A program made the position numbers and the translations under genes. The notes beneath the pieces were generated by a model. That model did not search any database and was not told the origin of the DNA. It saw only the letters and a list, made by a program, of their open reading frames with translations. From Saccharomonospora sp. NB11 (lineage in GTDB: Bacteria; Actinomycetota; Actinomycetes; Mycobacteriales; Pseudonocardiaceae), in contig NZ_JACBJG010000015.1 of the NCBI RefSeq assembly GCF_015910535.1, positions 62,001 to 126,000 on the forward strand: a DNA stretch of 64,000 nucleotides, written 5' to 3'. Below are positions 50,699 through 60,290 of the stretch, in pieces (the first letter of the stretch is position 1; each line of letters opens with the position of its first letter).

Positions 50699-51529
50699 AT
50701 GACACAGGTTCCGAACATCAACCTGAACAACGGCACGGCGATGCCGCAGCTCGGCTACGGCGTCTTCCAGGTGCCGCCCGACCAGGTCGTCGAACCGGTG
50801 GCCCAGGCGCTGCGCGAGGGATACCGCAGCATCGACACCGCCGCCGTGTACGGCAACGAGGAAGGTGTCGGCAGGGCCATCGCGGAGTCCGGTGTGCCGC
50901 GGGAGGAGCTGTTCGTCACCACCAAGCTCTGGAACGACCGGCAGGGCTACGACAGCACGCTCACGGCGTTCGACGAGAGCCTCGCCCGACTCGGCCTCGA
51001 CTACGTGGACCTGTACCTCATCCACTGGCCGGTGCCCTCCCAGGACCGTTACGTCGACACCTGGAAGGCCATGCAGCGGCTGTACGAGGAGGGTCGCGCC
51101 AAGGCCATCGGCGTGTCCAACTTCCAGATCGCTCACCTGCAGCGGCTGCTCGACGAGACCGACGTCGTGCCCGCCGTGAACCAGGTCGAGCTGCACCCGC
51201 AGTTCTCGCAGGGCGAGCTGCGGGCCTTCCACGCCGAGCACGGCATCGCCACCGAGGCGTGGGCTCCGCTGGGGCAGGGCAAGGGACTGCTCGACGACCC
51301 GACGTTGGCCACGCTCGCGGAGAAGCACGGCAGGACCCCGGCGCAGATCGTGCTGCGCTGGCACCTCCAGCTCGGCAACGTCACGATCCCGAAATCGGTC
51401 ACGCCGTCTCGAATTGCGCAGAACATCGACGTGTTCGATTTCGAACTGTCGCAGTCCGACATGGACGCCGTGAATGCGTTGAACACCGGAGAGCGTATCG
51501 GGCCGAACCCCGACGAATTCGGCGCCTGA
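50699..51529 (+). CDS. Aldo/keto reductase
   Basis: The 276-residue TIM-barrel oxidoreductase has the catalytic tetrad: Asp and Tyr in S-I-D-T-A-A-V-Y-G-N-E, Lys in T-T-K-L-W and His in L-I-H-W-P. The NADPH-binding end I-P-K-S-V-T-P-S-R-I is present. It reduces aldehydes/ketones, as in 2,5-diketo-D-gluconate reductase relatives. ATG at 50699 after GAAGGAAAC. It ends at a strong terminator. Confidence 0.94.
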   Translation: MTQVPNINLNNGTAMPQLGYGVFQVPPDQVVEPVAQALREGYRSIDTAAVYGNEEGVGRAIAESGVPREELFVTTKLWNDRQGYDSTLTAFDESLARLGLDYVDLYLIHWPVPSQDRYVDTWKAMQRLYEEGRAKAIGVSNFQIAHLQRLLDETDVVPAVNQVELHPQFSQGELRAFHAEHGIATEAWAPLGQGKGLLDDPTLATLAEKHGRTPAQIVLRWHLQLGNVTIPKSVTPSRIAQNIDVFDFELSQSDMDAVNALNTGERIGPNPDEFGA

Positions 51530-51550
51530 TTCCGCCGGAAACTCTTCGAG

Positions 51551-51589
51551 GTCCCGCCCACTGCCCTGGCGCAGTGGGCGGGACTTTTT
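51551..51589 (+). terminator. Rho-independent terminator of the aldo/keto reductase
   Basis: Perfect 14-bp arms (51551-51564 and 51571-51584), 6-nt loop, followed by TTTTT. Confidence 0.93.
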
Positions 51590-51799
51590 CTTGCCCACCT
51601 GACGACGGGGTCCAGTCGAGTTCCAGGATTTGGAATCGATTACCGCCGAACGAGTGGCCGTCAGACTTTCGTCGTAGTCCGAACGGATCAGAACCGTTCA
51701 TTCGTCGCGAACCATTGGGCGGCTGTGCAGGCCTGGGGAGCGCGCCATACTCCAGCAGTCGTCGAAAACGACGCAATCCTCGCCCCCAGGAGGAAAGTG

Positions 51800-52936
51800 A
51801 TGAATCGCAAAAGCGCGGCACGCATTCTCGCGTCCGTGACGATGGCCGCGGGAACCGCCGTGGCCTTCACCCTGCCTGCGACTGCTGCCCCTGCTGAGGT
51901 TTCGGTGGTGCCCACCACCGAGGCCGACCCGGTGGTCCAGGCCATGCAGCGCGACCTCGGCCTCACCAAGGCCCAGGCCGAGCAGCGCCTGCAGGACGAG
52001 GCCGAGGCGCGCAAGGTCCACGAGACCGTCACCGCGCAGCTCGGTGAGGAGTTCGCCGGCGCCTACTACGACGCCGAGCGCGCCACGCTCGTCGTCGGCG
52101 TGACCGACGCGGCCGAGTTCTCGGCGGTGAAGGCCGCGGGCGCGACGCCGAAGCTGGTCGAGCACACCGTGGCGGAGCTGGAGTCCGCGGCGGCGAAGCT
52201 CGACGCGAAGGAGAGTCGTGCTCCAGAGTCCGTCACCGGCTGGTACGTCGACGTCGAGGCCAACTCGATCGTCGTGACGACCGCCCCGGGCACCGCGAAG
52301 CAGGCGGAGCGCTTCGTGGCCAAGGCCGGTGTGGACGCCGACGCCGTCGACGTCGTGGAGTCGAAGGAGACCCCGCAGACGTTCATGGACGTCGTGGGTG
52401 GCAACGCCTACTACATCGGTAGCGGCGCGCGCTGCTCGGTCGGCTTCGCCGTGACCGGTGGCTTCGTGACCGCGGGCCACTGCGGCACCACCGGCAGCAG
52501 CACCACGTCGCCGTCGGGCCGCTTCGCCGGCTCGTCGTTCCCGGGCAACGACTACGCCTACGTGCAGGTGAACTCGGGCAACACCCTGCGCCCGTGGGTC
52601 AACATGTACAACGGCAGCGCCCGCGTCGTGTCCGGTTCCTCCGTGGCTCCGGTCGGCTCGTCGGTCTGCCGCTCGGGTTCGACCACCGGTTGGCACTGCG
52701 GCACCATCGAGGCCATGAACCAGACCGTCCGGTACGCGGAGGGCAGCGTGTCCGGTCTGACCCGCACGAACGTCTGCGCCGAGCCGGGTGACTCGGGCGG
52801 TTCGTTCATCTCGGGCAACCAGGCTCAGGGCATGACCTCCGGTGGTTCGGGCAACTGCACCTACGGTGGCACGACCTACTTCCAGCCGGTCAACGAGGCT
52901 CTCAGCGCCTACGGCGTCAGCCTGATCACCGGCTGA
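51800..52936 (+). CDS. Secreted S1 serine protease (streptogrisin/alpha-lytic type)
   Basis: The 378-residue pre-pro-protease has a signal peptide (cleavage near A-T-A-A at about 29), an alpha-lytic-type pro-domain (about 35-185) and a chymotrypsin-fold mature domain. Catalytic triad: His227 (T-A-G-H-C-G), Asp251 (N-D-Y-A) and Ser332 (G-D-S-G-G-S). Cys pairs around these match streptogrisin disulfides. The pro-domain acts as folding chaperone and is cut off. ATG at 51800 after AGGAGGAAA; a GTG directly precedes it. Confidence 0.96.
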   Translation: MNRKSAARILASVTMAAGTAVAFTLPATAAPAEVSVVPTTEADPVVQAMQRDLGLTKAQAEQRLQDEAEARKVHETVTAQLGEEFAGAYYDAERATLVVGVTDAAEFSAVKAAGATPKLVEHTVAELESAAAKLDAKESRAPESVTGWYVDVEANSIVVTTAPGTAKQAERFVAKAGVDADAVDVVESKETPQTFMDVVGGNAYYIGSGARCSVGFAVTGGFVTAGHCGTTGSSTTSPSGRFAGSSFPGNDYAYVQVNSGNTLRPWVNMYNGSARVVSGSSVAPVGSSVCRSGSTTGWHCGTIEAMNQTVRYAEGSVSGLTRTNVCAEPGDSGGSFISGNQAQGMTSGGSGNCTYGGTTYFQPVNEALSAYGVSLITG

Positions 52937-52969
52937 CATCGATCACTGGTTGATCGGGAACTCCCTGCT

Positions 52970-53001
52970 GGGGTGGTGGCGGTTCGATCCGCCACCACCC
53001 C
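52970..53001. terminator. Stem-loop between the protease and the lipoprotein gene
   Basis: Perfect 13-bp arms (52970-52982 and 52989-53001) with a 6-nt loop and a weak T-rich tail (GTTCTCGTT), between two convergent genes. Confidence 0.8.
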
Positions 53002-53035
53002 GTTCTCGTTCCAGGGGTTCGTCAGCAAGCGAAGG

Positions 53036-53560
53036 TCACTGCTGGGCGTGGTCGGGTGGGGTGCCGTCGGGCCACACACACGGCGACGACGCCCCCAACG
53101 ACAGGTCACCTTCGACGCTCTGCTTGACCGACATGCGGAACGCGTCCTCGTTGTGTTCCACGGACACGAATCGGTCGGCGGCGTCACGCTTGTCCGTCAG
53201 GACCCGGTAGTCGTTGGCCGTCCAGTACTCGTAGAGCGCGTCGACGAACTCGGCGTTGCGTTCCTCGGGCAGGTCGTCGAGCCAGTAGGACCGGCTCACC
53301 TCGTAGCGGCCCCGGGGGCCGCCGTCGGTGGGGTCGAGGCATTCGGCCGAGTCGGCGCGCAACAGGGTCAGTACGGGCTTCACCGGCAGCGCCTCCACGG
53401 CACCACGGATGTGTTCCTCCGCGCGCTGGGCTGCTTCGTCCTCGGTCATCGTGCGCATGTCGCTCCCTGGTGCTGTCGCGTCCGTGTCGGACGAGGTCGT
53501 GCCGCCACCGCAGGCGGTGACGAGCAGCAGGCAGGCGAGGGCCGCCGCCTTCCGGATCAC
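53036..53560 (-). CDS. Lipoprotein of unknown function
   Basis: The 174-residue protein has a lipobox (L-L-V-T-A-C-G-G-G, Cys17), so the mature form is lipid-anchored. It continues with a Thr/Asp-rich linker and a mixed domain with two Cys. GTG start at 53558-53560. It lies 35 bases after the DUF1023 hydrolase gene on the same strand, likely co-transcribed with it and the EspC-like gene. Confidence 0.8.
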   Translation of the reverse strand: MIRKAAALACLLLVTACGGGTTSSDTDATAPGSDMRTMTEDEAAQRAEEHIRGAVEALPVKPVLTLLRADSAECLDPTDGGPRGRYEVSRSYWLDDLPEERNAEFVDALYEYWTANDYRVLTDKRDAADRFVSVEHNEDAFRMSVKQSVEGDLSLGASSPCVWPDGTPPDHAQQ

Positions 53561-53595
53561 CTGTCATCCTTCCCGCCGCGCCCGGCGTGGTCGTC

Positions 53596-55200
53596 TCAGT
53601 CGGGGGTGCCCCCGACGACGATCGTGGCCATGTTGCGCAGCGATGCCGAGTCCTGGTTCCAGTACTCCGAGTGTGCTTGCGTGGAGTATCCCCCGGTGTA
53701 CCACTCGCCGTCGGTTCCCGGGTCGGAGGTGAACACCTCGGCCCCGAAGTCGTCCCCGACGGGTTGAGGGCCGTGGATGAACGGCGGGGTGGCGCGGATG
53801 ACGTCGTTCTCGGCGGTGCTGGCGTAGATGTGGGCGTCGTCGGGCAGGTCGAGTTCGGAGGCGTGGTCCACGCCCACGCCCGGGCTGCCGATGAACACGA
53901 CGTTGTCGACGTCGAGTCGTTCGCCCTGCGCCGAGTGGCCCACGACGGTGGAGCCGTAGCTGTGCCCGATGACGGTGTTGTGCGAGCCCTCGCCGGTGTG
54001 GGTGGCACGGAGTCCTTCCTGGAAATCGCGCAGGTCGTCGGCGGCGTCGCGGGCGTAGTTCTCCTTGGCGGCCTCGGGCAGGCTCTGCGGGGCGTCGTAG
54101 CCGACCCAGGTGATGGCGACGGTGTCGCTGCGGCGGGCCTGCCGGTTGGCCTCGTCGAGGATCAGTTGGCTGCGGTCCAGCTCGCCGCCGATTCCGGAGA
54201 GGTTGGACCCGGTGCCGGGTACCGACGTCACGACGTTGTCGGCGGTGTCGGGGTTGCCGAGCGCGACGATGCCGCGGCCGTTGCCCTCGGTGGAGAAGTC
54301 CAGCAGGTACGCCCGTGGCCGGGTGTCGCTGGGCTCGGCTTCGAGGCGGGCGTCGATGGCGTCGAGTCCGCGCAACGTCTTGTTGAGGCGGTCGAGTTCG
54401 TCGTCCTGTTCGTCGGTGCGCTCGTCGCCGAGTGCGTCGAGCGCGTCCCGTCGGGTGGTGAGTTCGGCGTGTTCCTCGGCGAAGCGGATGCGGTTGGCGC
54501 GGTCGCGGTCCTCGGCGGGGATGCCGTCGAGCCCACCGATCACGTCACCGTGGGTGTAGATCGCGGACTCCTGCTCCATCGGGGTCAGGCTGTCCCACCA
54601 GTCCTTGACCTGTTGGGGCGAGGCGTCGGGAGCGGGCAGGTCACCGGGGCGCACGACGTTGCCTTCGCCGATCGCCTGCAGCTCCAGGCCCGCGTCCGAG
54701 GGCATGAGGTCGGCGAGTGCCTTGGTGGCGACCTCGTCCGCCTCGGTCACGGCGGTGAGCGCGGAGCGCACGGTGTCGGTCAGCTCCTCGGCCACCTGAC
54801 GGTCGCGGCGTTTCTCCTCGTCGCTGCGGAAGTCGAACCAGCCGCCGTCGGCGGTGACCACACCGGTCTCGGTGTCGAGGGACAGCACCCGGGAGGCGTC
54901 GACGGTGGCCACCACACCCTCGACGGTGTCCTGCGCGCTGGTGACCGCGTCGGACAGGGCGCGCAGGGCGGGCGGGATGCGTTCGAGGTACTCGGCGGCG
55001 GTGTCGTAGGCGGAGCGGACGTCGGCGAAGTGGGCGCGGGCGGCGTCGGCGGCGTCGCCGTGCCAGCCGTCGAGGTTCGCCACCGCCCTGCCGATGTCGC
55101 CGGAGGTGGCGGTGAGTTCCTCCGACAGGCGGGCCCACTGGTCGGCGGCGTCGTCGAACGCCGACGGCTCGGCGTCACGGAGTTCACGGAAGGAGACCAC
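53596..55200 (-). CDS. DUF1023 alpha/beta hydrolase with WXG-like N-terminal helix bundle
   Basis: The 534-residue protein has an N-terminal helical region with W-x-G-like turns (L-D-G-W-H-G-D-A-A at about 44-52) resembling type VII secretion substrates. The C-terminal half is a DUF1023 hydrolase with nucleophile G-H-S-Y-G-S (Ser414) and a late His (T-Q-A-H-S-E-Y). GTG start at 55198-55200. It follows the EspC-like gene by seven bases. The pair looks like a secreted hydrolase and its T7SS partner; no ESX ATPase is in the window. Confidence 0.85.
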   Translation of the reverse strand: MVSFRELRDAEPSAFDDAADQWARLSEELTATSGDIGRAVANLDGWHGDAADAARAHFADVRSAYDTAAEYLERIPPALRALSDAVTSAQDTVEGVVATVDASRVLSLDTETGVVTADGGWFDFRSDEEKRRDRQVAEELTDTVRSALTAVTEADEVATKALADLMPSDAGLELQAIGEGNVVRPGDLPAPDASPQQVKDWWDSLTPMEQESAIYTHGDVIGGLDGIPAEDRDRANRIRFAEEHAELTTRRDALDALGDERTDEQDDELDRLNKTLRGLDAIDARLEAEPSDTRPRAYLLDFSTEGNGRGIVALGNPDTADNVVTSVPGTGSNLSGIGGELDRSQLILDEANRQARRSDTVAITWVGYDAPQSLPEAAKENYARDAADDLRDFQEGLRATHTGEGSHNTVIGHSYGSTVVGHSAQGERLDVDNVVFIGSPGVGVDHASELDLPDDAHIYASTAENDVIRATPPFIHGPQPVGDDFGAEVFTSDPGTDGEWYTGGYSTQAHSEYWNQDSASLRNMATIVVGGTPD

Positions 55201-55206
55201 GGCACG

Positions 55207-55515
55207 TCACTCCACGGAGCTCAACGCGGGCAGGGTGTCGAGCACCGCCTGTTCCATCTCGCGGTAGTCGTGGGCGCCGTCCTCCAGCAGCCCGCCCGCC
55301 ATCGCGGTGCGCTTGCAGAGGTCGTCGATCTGGTACTCCCACGCGGTGGCGAGCGCGCGTGCCTTCGCGGCCGCGGCGAATCCCTTGTTGGCGCCCTCGT
55401 GTGCGGCGACGCGCCCGATCAGCTCGGCCTTCGCCTCGCGCGCGGCGTCCGCGATGTCCACGAGCTGGTCACCGGTCGAGACGAGGGTGTCCGGGTCGAC
55501 ACCGTAGCCGTCCAT
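55207..55515 (-). CDS. EspC/WXG100-like type VII secretion target
   Basis: The 102-residue helical-hairpin protein starts V-D-P-D-T-L, as in the T7SS EspC family, with W-E-Y-Q-I near the middle and a Y-x-x-x-E-like Y-R-E-M-E signal near the C-terminus. First gene of the three-gene minus-strand unit (EspC-like, hydrolase, lipoprotein). Confidence 0.8.
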   Translation of the reverse strand: MDGYGVDPDTLVSTGDQLVDIADAAREAKAELIGRVAAHEGANKGFAAAAKARALATAWEYQIDDLCKRTAMAGGLLEDGAHDYREMEQAVLDTLPALSSVE

Positions 55516-55779
55516 GTCCCACCTCTGATCGTGTGATCGTTGGCGGGGATGCTAGCGACGCCGGGCAGTCGGTGGCGACGGTTCGGCGAGATGAGCGCTC
55601 GCAGATGCGAAGACTTTCGCGCAGGTCAGGGGTGTGGTGTCGACGACCTCGGGTCCGCTTTCGACCGAATTCGGGCTGGTGCGGGCGGTCCCGGTGGGCG
55701 TCGCGCGGGGCCGGTGGCGCGGCTTTTCGCCGATCCGACGCCGGGCGGAGTGCTTTCGAGAATCGAAACCGACGTGGTG

Positions 55780-56811
55780 TCAGGTGCGCGAGGGAGTTCG
55801 CCGCCGCGCGTGGTGGGCGCGCCTCGCGAGCATCACCGACACGACGAGCACCACAGCGAACACCGCCAGGCCGGTCCAGACCATGCCCTGGGTCACGGTG
55901 AGCCCGGCACCGTCCACGCCACGCGTCCGACCACCGTCCCGGCCGCTGACCACCACGGCGACCACGCTCGCGATCACCGCGGCGGCCGCGGCCACGGCGG
56001 CGACGCGCCGCACGAGGGCGAGGGGACGTCCCCGCAACGCGCCGACTCGTTCGCTGGGCCGGGCGGGGGCGAGCAGCCGCACCAACAACAGCGCCGCCGG
56101 GGGTAGCTGCGCCAACCACAACGTGGTTCGCGGCCACCCGTCGAACCACACGTTGGTGCCGTAGAGCAGGGTGTGCCACACGCTGAGCACGTAGACCACC
56201 AGCACGAACCGGTGCAACGCCCGCCACGCGCGAGTGCCCAGCCGGGCCCGGACGTAGTAGGCCAGGCCCAGTGGGATCGCGAGGTAGAGGGCGAGCAGTC
56301 CGATCAGGACGGCGACACGGCCGGTGCCCGAGGCGTAGCCGCCGGGTACGAAGGTGTCGACGAACGCGCTCCACACCCGTCCCACCCAGCTCAGCCTGTT
56401 CTCGTTGTCCCGCACCAGTTCGGCGAAGAACAGCGCGGCGTGCAGGAACATCAGCGCGACGGTGGTCAGGCTCGTCGTCCGGTGCAGGCGTTCCAGCCGC
56501 GCGGGCGAGCCGGGCAGCCAGCGGGGCGGGCGGCCCGACCGCAGCAGGCCGAGCATGGTCGTCAGCCACGCCCACAGCAGTGCCGACCAGCCGAATGCCT
56601 GACATAGCCAGTACATGGCGAAAGTGTCGGCGTCGGCGAGGAACGGCATGATCTCGACCGTCGGCGACGTGCCGTCCTCCACTCGCGCGTACAGCCACAC
56701 GAAGATCACCGCGGTCACCACGAGGGCCGCTGTCGCGTCGGGAACGGCTGCCCGCAGGTCGGCGCGGAGGGCGGCGGTGTCCACGGTGTCCCGAGTTCGT
56801 CGACCGTTCAC
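55780..56811 (-). CDS. Ferric-reductase-like transmembrane protein
   Basis: The 343-residue protein has about eight helices. The ferric reductase-like (FRD/YedZ-type) core has paired His on two helices (L-H-R-T-T-S and M-F-L-H-A-A; then R-A-L-H-R-F-V and S-V-W-H-T-L) that would bind b-type haem. There is no FAD/NAD domain, so electrons need a partner. GTG at 56809-56811 (V-N-G-R-R) was chosen. The 264 bases between this gene and EspC hold no feature I can support. Confidence 0.8.
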   Translation of the reverse strand: MNGRRTRDTVDTAALRADLRAAVPDATAALVVTAVIFVWLYARVEDGTSPTVEIMPFLADADTFAMYWLCQAFGWSALLWAWLTTMLGLLRSGRPPRWLPGSPARLERLHRTTSLTTVALMFLHAALFFAELVRDNENRLSWVGRVWSAFVDTFVPGGYASGTGRVAVLIGLLALYLAIPLGLAYYVRARLGTRAWRALHRFVLVVYVLSVWHTLLYGTNVWFDGWPRTTLWLAQLPPAALLLVRLLAPARPSERVGALRGRPLALVRRVAAVAAAAAVIASVVAVVVSGRDGGRTRGVDGAGLTVTQGMVWTGLAVFAVVLVVSVMLARRAHHARRRTPSRT

Positions 56812-56920
56812 CAGCCGGCACCCCCGTCCGGGTCTCGGCCGCGCACGGCCGGTGATCGTGTTGTCACGTTCCTTTCTGCCTGGTGGCGGGCGTGGAAGGC
56901 AAGGGAGCCGGTTCAGCAGG

Positions 56921-57376
56921 TCACGGTCGCGGGCCGGTGTCGAGGTCCCGTCGGCGCGCATCGGCTGTGTCGGCGGGTGGCCGGACTCCGCGGGCGCGCT
57001 GCACCAGCAGGGCCAGTCCACCCGCGGCCGCGCCCCACGCGCCGTTGACCAGCAGCATCGGCACGATGGCGAACGGCTTGGCCAGTGGGCCTTGGAGTTC
57101 GCCGGTGAGCATCGGGGAGAGGGCGGCGCTGAGCACGGTCGCGAACACTGCGTAGGCCAGTCCGGTGCAGACCAGGGTGAGCACGGGCCGGGCGATGTCA
57201 CGCAACCCGACCACGCCGACCCAGACCACCGTGATCACGACCGTGAGGATGACGGGCAGCCCCGCGGGCCGGTCGGCCCCGGTCTGATCGAACACGGTGT
57301 TGGTCACCGGCCGCGCCAGGGCGAGGGCACCGAGGCCCAGCACGAGTGGCCAACGCAGATCCTTGAGAGCGGCCAT
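56921..57376 (-). CDS. Small integral membrane protein
   Basis: The 151-residue protein has four hydrophobic helices (about 10-28, 38-58, 62-90, 105-125) and an Arg/Asp-rich tail. No known family was recognised. It lies 109 bases upstream of the ferric-reductase-like gene on the same strand. ATG at 57374-57376. Confidence 0.6.
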   Translation of the reverse strand: MAALKDLRWPLVLGLGALALARPVTNTVFDQTGADRPAGLPVILTVVITVVWVGVVGLRDIARPVLTLVCTGLAYAVFATVLSAALSPMLTGELQGPLAKPFAIVPMLLVNGAWGAAAGGLALLVQRARGVRPPADTADARRRDLDTGPRP

Positions 57377-57631
57377 GTCGCCGACGTTAGAGCGACGCGG
57401 CGACGCTGCCATCCGTCTGCGGTCTCGACCGATGTCGCTCGTGGCAGGACCACGCCGTACGTCGACAGGCGACACCGGCCGCACGCGGATCACCGTGTGC
57501 GCAGGTCAACGGCCGTGTGCCGCGGGTCTCGCCCGACCGTGCGAGTGTCGGCGCCGGGTGCGGGACGTGGGTAGTCTGGCCGGGCTGCCGAGCAGCCCGA
57601 TCGATCGTTCGCGCGAGGGAGGACCACGTCC

Positions 57632-58423
57632 ATGCCGTGCTTCCGGGCCACCGACGGTGTCGAGATCTCCTACCGGTGCTGGGAGCAGGAGTCGGCCCTA
57701 CCGCTGGTGTTGCTGCACCACGGCTTCGTCGCCAGTGGGCGCACGAACTGGGAGGCGCCGGGGATCGTCCGCAAGCTCGTCGAGGCGGGCCGCCGGGTGG
57801 CGACGATCGACGCGCGCGGGCACGGGGCGTCGGGCAAACCGCACGATCCCGCCGCGTACGGGGAGGCGCGGATGGCCGAGGACGTCAGCACGCTGCTGGA
57901 CGTGCTCGACGAGCCCGCCGTGGACCTGGTGGGCTACTCGATGGGTGCGGTGGTGGCGGTGCTCACCGCGGTCCGGGATCACCGGGTGCGACGCCTGGTC
58001 GTCGGCGGTGTGGGCGCGAGCGTGGTGGAACTCGGGGGAGTCGACACGCGGGTGCTGCCCGCCGACGCGTTGCTGCGGGTGTTGCGGGCCGACGACCCGG
58101 CGGAGGTGGCCGACTCCCCGGCCGCGTCCTTCCGCGCGTTCGCCGACGCCATCGGCGGGGACCGGTTGGCTCTGGCGGCGCAGGCCGCCGCCACGCACAC
58201 GGGTCCGATCGCGTTCGACGAGATCACCGCCCGCACCCTCGTGTTGGTGGGCCGCGACGACGCGCTGGCCACGCGCCCGGAGGTGCTGGCCGAGGCCGTG
58301 CCGGGCGCGGTGGTGCGCAGGGTGCCGGGCGATCACACGACCACGTTGCGGGAACCGGAGTTCGCCGAGGCGTTGATCGACTTCGTCAACGGCGCGGACA
58401 CGCCGTTGGGCGCGGCGTCCTGA
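57632..58423 (+). CDS. Alpha/beta-hydrolase
   Basis: The 263-residue protein has the oxyanion H-H-G-F, a D-x-R-G-H-G turn, the nucleophile elbow G-Y-S-M-G-A (Ser at about 102), and the acid/His at the end (G-R-D-D and G-D-H-T). Esterase or epoxide/ring hydrolase type; substrate not readable. ATG at 57632 follows GGGAGGACC. Confidence 0.9.
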   Translation: MPCFRATDGVEISYRCWEQESALPLVLLHHGFVASGRTNWEAPGIVRKLVEAGRRVATIDARGHGASGKPHDPAAYGEARMAEDVSTLLDVLDEPAVDLVGYSMGAVVAVLTAVRDHRVRRLVVGGVGASVVELGGVDTRVLPADALLRVLRADDPAEVADSPAASFRAFADAIGGDRLALAAQAAATHTGPIAFDEITARTLVLVGRDDALATRPEVLAEAVPGAVVRRVPGDHTTTLREPEFAEALIDFVNGADTPLGAAS

Positions 58424-58444
58424 GGCGCCGCACCCGACGGCAGG

Positions 58445-60187
58445 TCAGTCGCGGGGCGTGGGCACGCGGTCGGTGACGGCGCGTTTCCCGACGGGCCTGC
58501 GGGGGCGGTGGTCGGTGCGGGGACGCGCGTGCAGGGTGCGCGCCGTGGTGCCGCGGGTCGTGCGCACCGGACCGTGGGCGCCGGGGTGGCGCGGCGTCCC
58601 CGATTCCTCGTCGAGGTCGAGGGTGTCCCGCAGTGGGGTCTCGCGGATGAAGAACACGGACGCGGCAGTGATCACCGTGACCGCGGCCGAGATGAGGAAC
58701 AACGTGCCGGTGGCGTCGCCGTAGGCGGCGCGCACGATCTCCTGCACGGGCTCGGGCAGCGCACCCACGTCGAGGGTGCCGTTGGTGGTGAAGCCGCCGT
58801 CGGTGCGGATGCCGCGCGCGGCCAGTGACTCGGCCACGAGGTCGGACACGCGGGAGCCCAGCACCGCGCCGAGGGCGGAGACGCCGGTCGCGCCGCCGAG
58901 CGTGCGGAAGAAGGTCACGGTGGCGGTGGCGGCACCGACGTTGCGCATGCCGACGGTGTTCTGCGCGGCGAGCACGAGGTTCTGCATGATCGAGCCCACG
59001 CCGATGCCCATGAGCGCGAGGAAGACGCCCATCCACCACAGGTTGGTGTCGTGGTCGACCTGCGAGAGCAGACCGAGCCCGAGGAGCAGGACGAGCGAGC
59101 CGACCATGAGGAACGGTTTGGTGCGGCCGACCCGGGACACGGCGCGTCCGACGAGGGTGGACGAGCCGACCATGCCGAGCACCATGGGCAGGGTGAGCAG
59201 CCCGGCGATGCTCGGGGAGAAGCCGCGCGCGGTCTGGAAGTACTGCACGAGGAAGACGGTGCCGCCGAACATGGCGGTGCCCACGGCGAGGGAGCCGACG
59301 ACGGCGAGGGTGAAGGTGCGGTCGCGGAACAGGTGCAGCGGCACGACCGGTTCCCGTACCTTGCTCTCGACCAGGATCGCGGCGGCGGCGAGGGCGACGG
59401 CGCCGCCGACCAGCGCGGCCGTGTGCGGGCTCCACCAGGCGAAGTCCTTGCCCGCGAGGGTCACCCAGACCAGCAGGACCGTGACGCTGCCGACGATGAG
59501 GGTGGCGCCGAGCCAGTCGATGGAGACGTCGCGTTTGACGACGGGCAGCTTGAGGGTGCGGCCCAGCAGGATGAAGGCGACGACGGCGATGGGCACGCAC
59601 ACCCAGAACGACCAGCGCCAGCCGAGCGGGGAGTCGACGACGAGCCCACCCACCAGCGGTCCGGAGACGGTGGCGACCGCGAAGGTGGCGCCGATGTATC
59701 CGGCGTAGCGGCCTCGGTCACGCGGCGCGATCATCGCGGCGATGACGGCCTGGATGAGGGCCTGCAGACCGCCCATGCCGATGCCCTGCACGGCGCGGAA
59801 GGCGATGAGTTGCGGCATCGACTGGGCGAAGCCGCCGAGCACGCAGCCGACCGTGAAGATCACGATCGCCGTCTGGTACAGCACCTTCTTGCTGAACAGG
59901 TCGGACAGCTTGCCCCACAGCGGGGTGGTGGCGGTGGAGGTCAGCAGCATCGCCGTGACCACCCATGTGTAGTGGCCCTGGGTGCCGTGCAGGTCGGCGA
60001 GGATGGTGGGCAGGGCGCTGGAGACGATGGTGGACGACAGCATCGCGACCAGCAGCGCCGAGAGCAGACCGGTGAAGGCCTTGAGGATCTGCCGGTGCGG
60101 CATGGAGGTGGTGACGGGGCTGGGGGTCGTCGGACTGGGCGGCGCGGACGTGGTGGCTCCTTCGGGCTGGTGTCGATCGTTGGACAC
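58445..60187 (-). CDS. DHA2 family (EmrB/QacA) MFS drug exporter
   Basis: The 580-residue protein has fourteen helices and the DHA2 motifs: D-L-F-S-K-K in the loop 2-3 and G-x-x-x-G-P-L-V-G-G in helix 5. A 60-residue Arg/Pro/Thr-rich C-terminal tail is unusual. ATG at 60185-60187. A GGTAATTACC palindrome touches the start codon and a second dyad lies upstream; no regulator is adjacent. Divergent from the NAT gene, another detoxifier. Confidence 0.93.
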   Translation of the reverse strand: MSNDRHQPEGATTSAPPSPTTPSPVTTSMPHRQILKAFTGLLSALLVAMLSSTIVSSALPTILADLHGTQGHYTWVVTAMLLTSTATTPLWGKLSDLFSKKVLYQTAIVIFTVGCVLGGFAQSMPQLIAFRAVQGIGMGGLQALIQAVIAAMIAPRDRGRYAGYIGATFAVATVSGPLVGGLVVDSPLGWRWSFWVCVPIAVVAFILLGRTLKLPVVKRDVSIDWLGATLIVGSVTVLLVWVTLAGKDFAWWSPHTAALVGGAVALAAAAILVESKVREPVVPLHLFRDRTFTLAVVGSLAVGTAMFGGTVFLVQYFQTARGFSPSIAGLLTLPMVLGMVGSSTLVGRAVSRVGRTKPFLMVGSLVLLLGLGLLSQVDHDTNLWWMGVFLALMGIGVGSIMQNLVLAAQNTVGMRNVGAATATVTFFRTLGGATGVSALGAVLGSRVSDLVAESLAARGIRTDGGFTTNGTLDVGALPEPVQEIVRAAYGDATGTLFLISAAVTVITAASVFFIRETPLRDTLDLDEESGTPRHPGAHGPVRTTRGTTARTLHARPRTDHRPRRPVGKRAVTDRVPTPRD

Positions 60188-60188
60188 A

Positions 60189-60230
60189 GGTAATTACCCA
60201 GGCTAACGAAAAAAGTTGTGTGCAGCAACT
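60189..60230. promoter_or_regulatory. Putative operators of the DHA2 exporter
   Basis: GGTAATTACC (60189-60198), a perfect 10-bp palindrome, and AGTTG-n7-CAACT (60214-60230) lie in the divergent promoter between the exporter and the NAT gene. A TetR or MarR type protein encoded elsewhere may bind. Confidence 0.55.
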
Positions 60231-60290
60231 ATGCGGTTGGTGGCGCGACGGTGTTGACCTCCACCCCGATGGAGGTGCGACGGTGGACGG

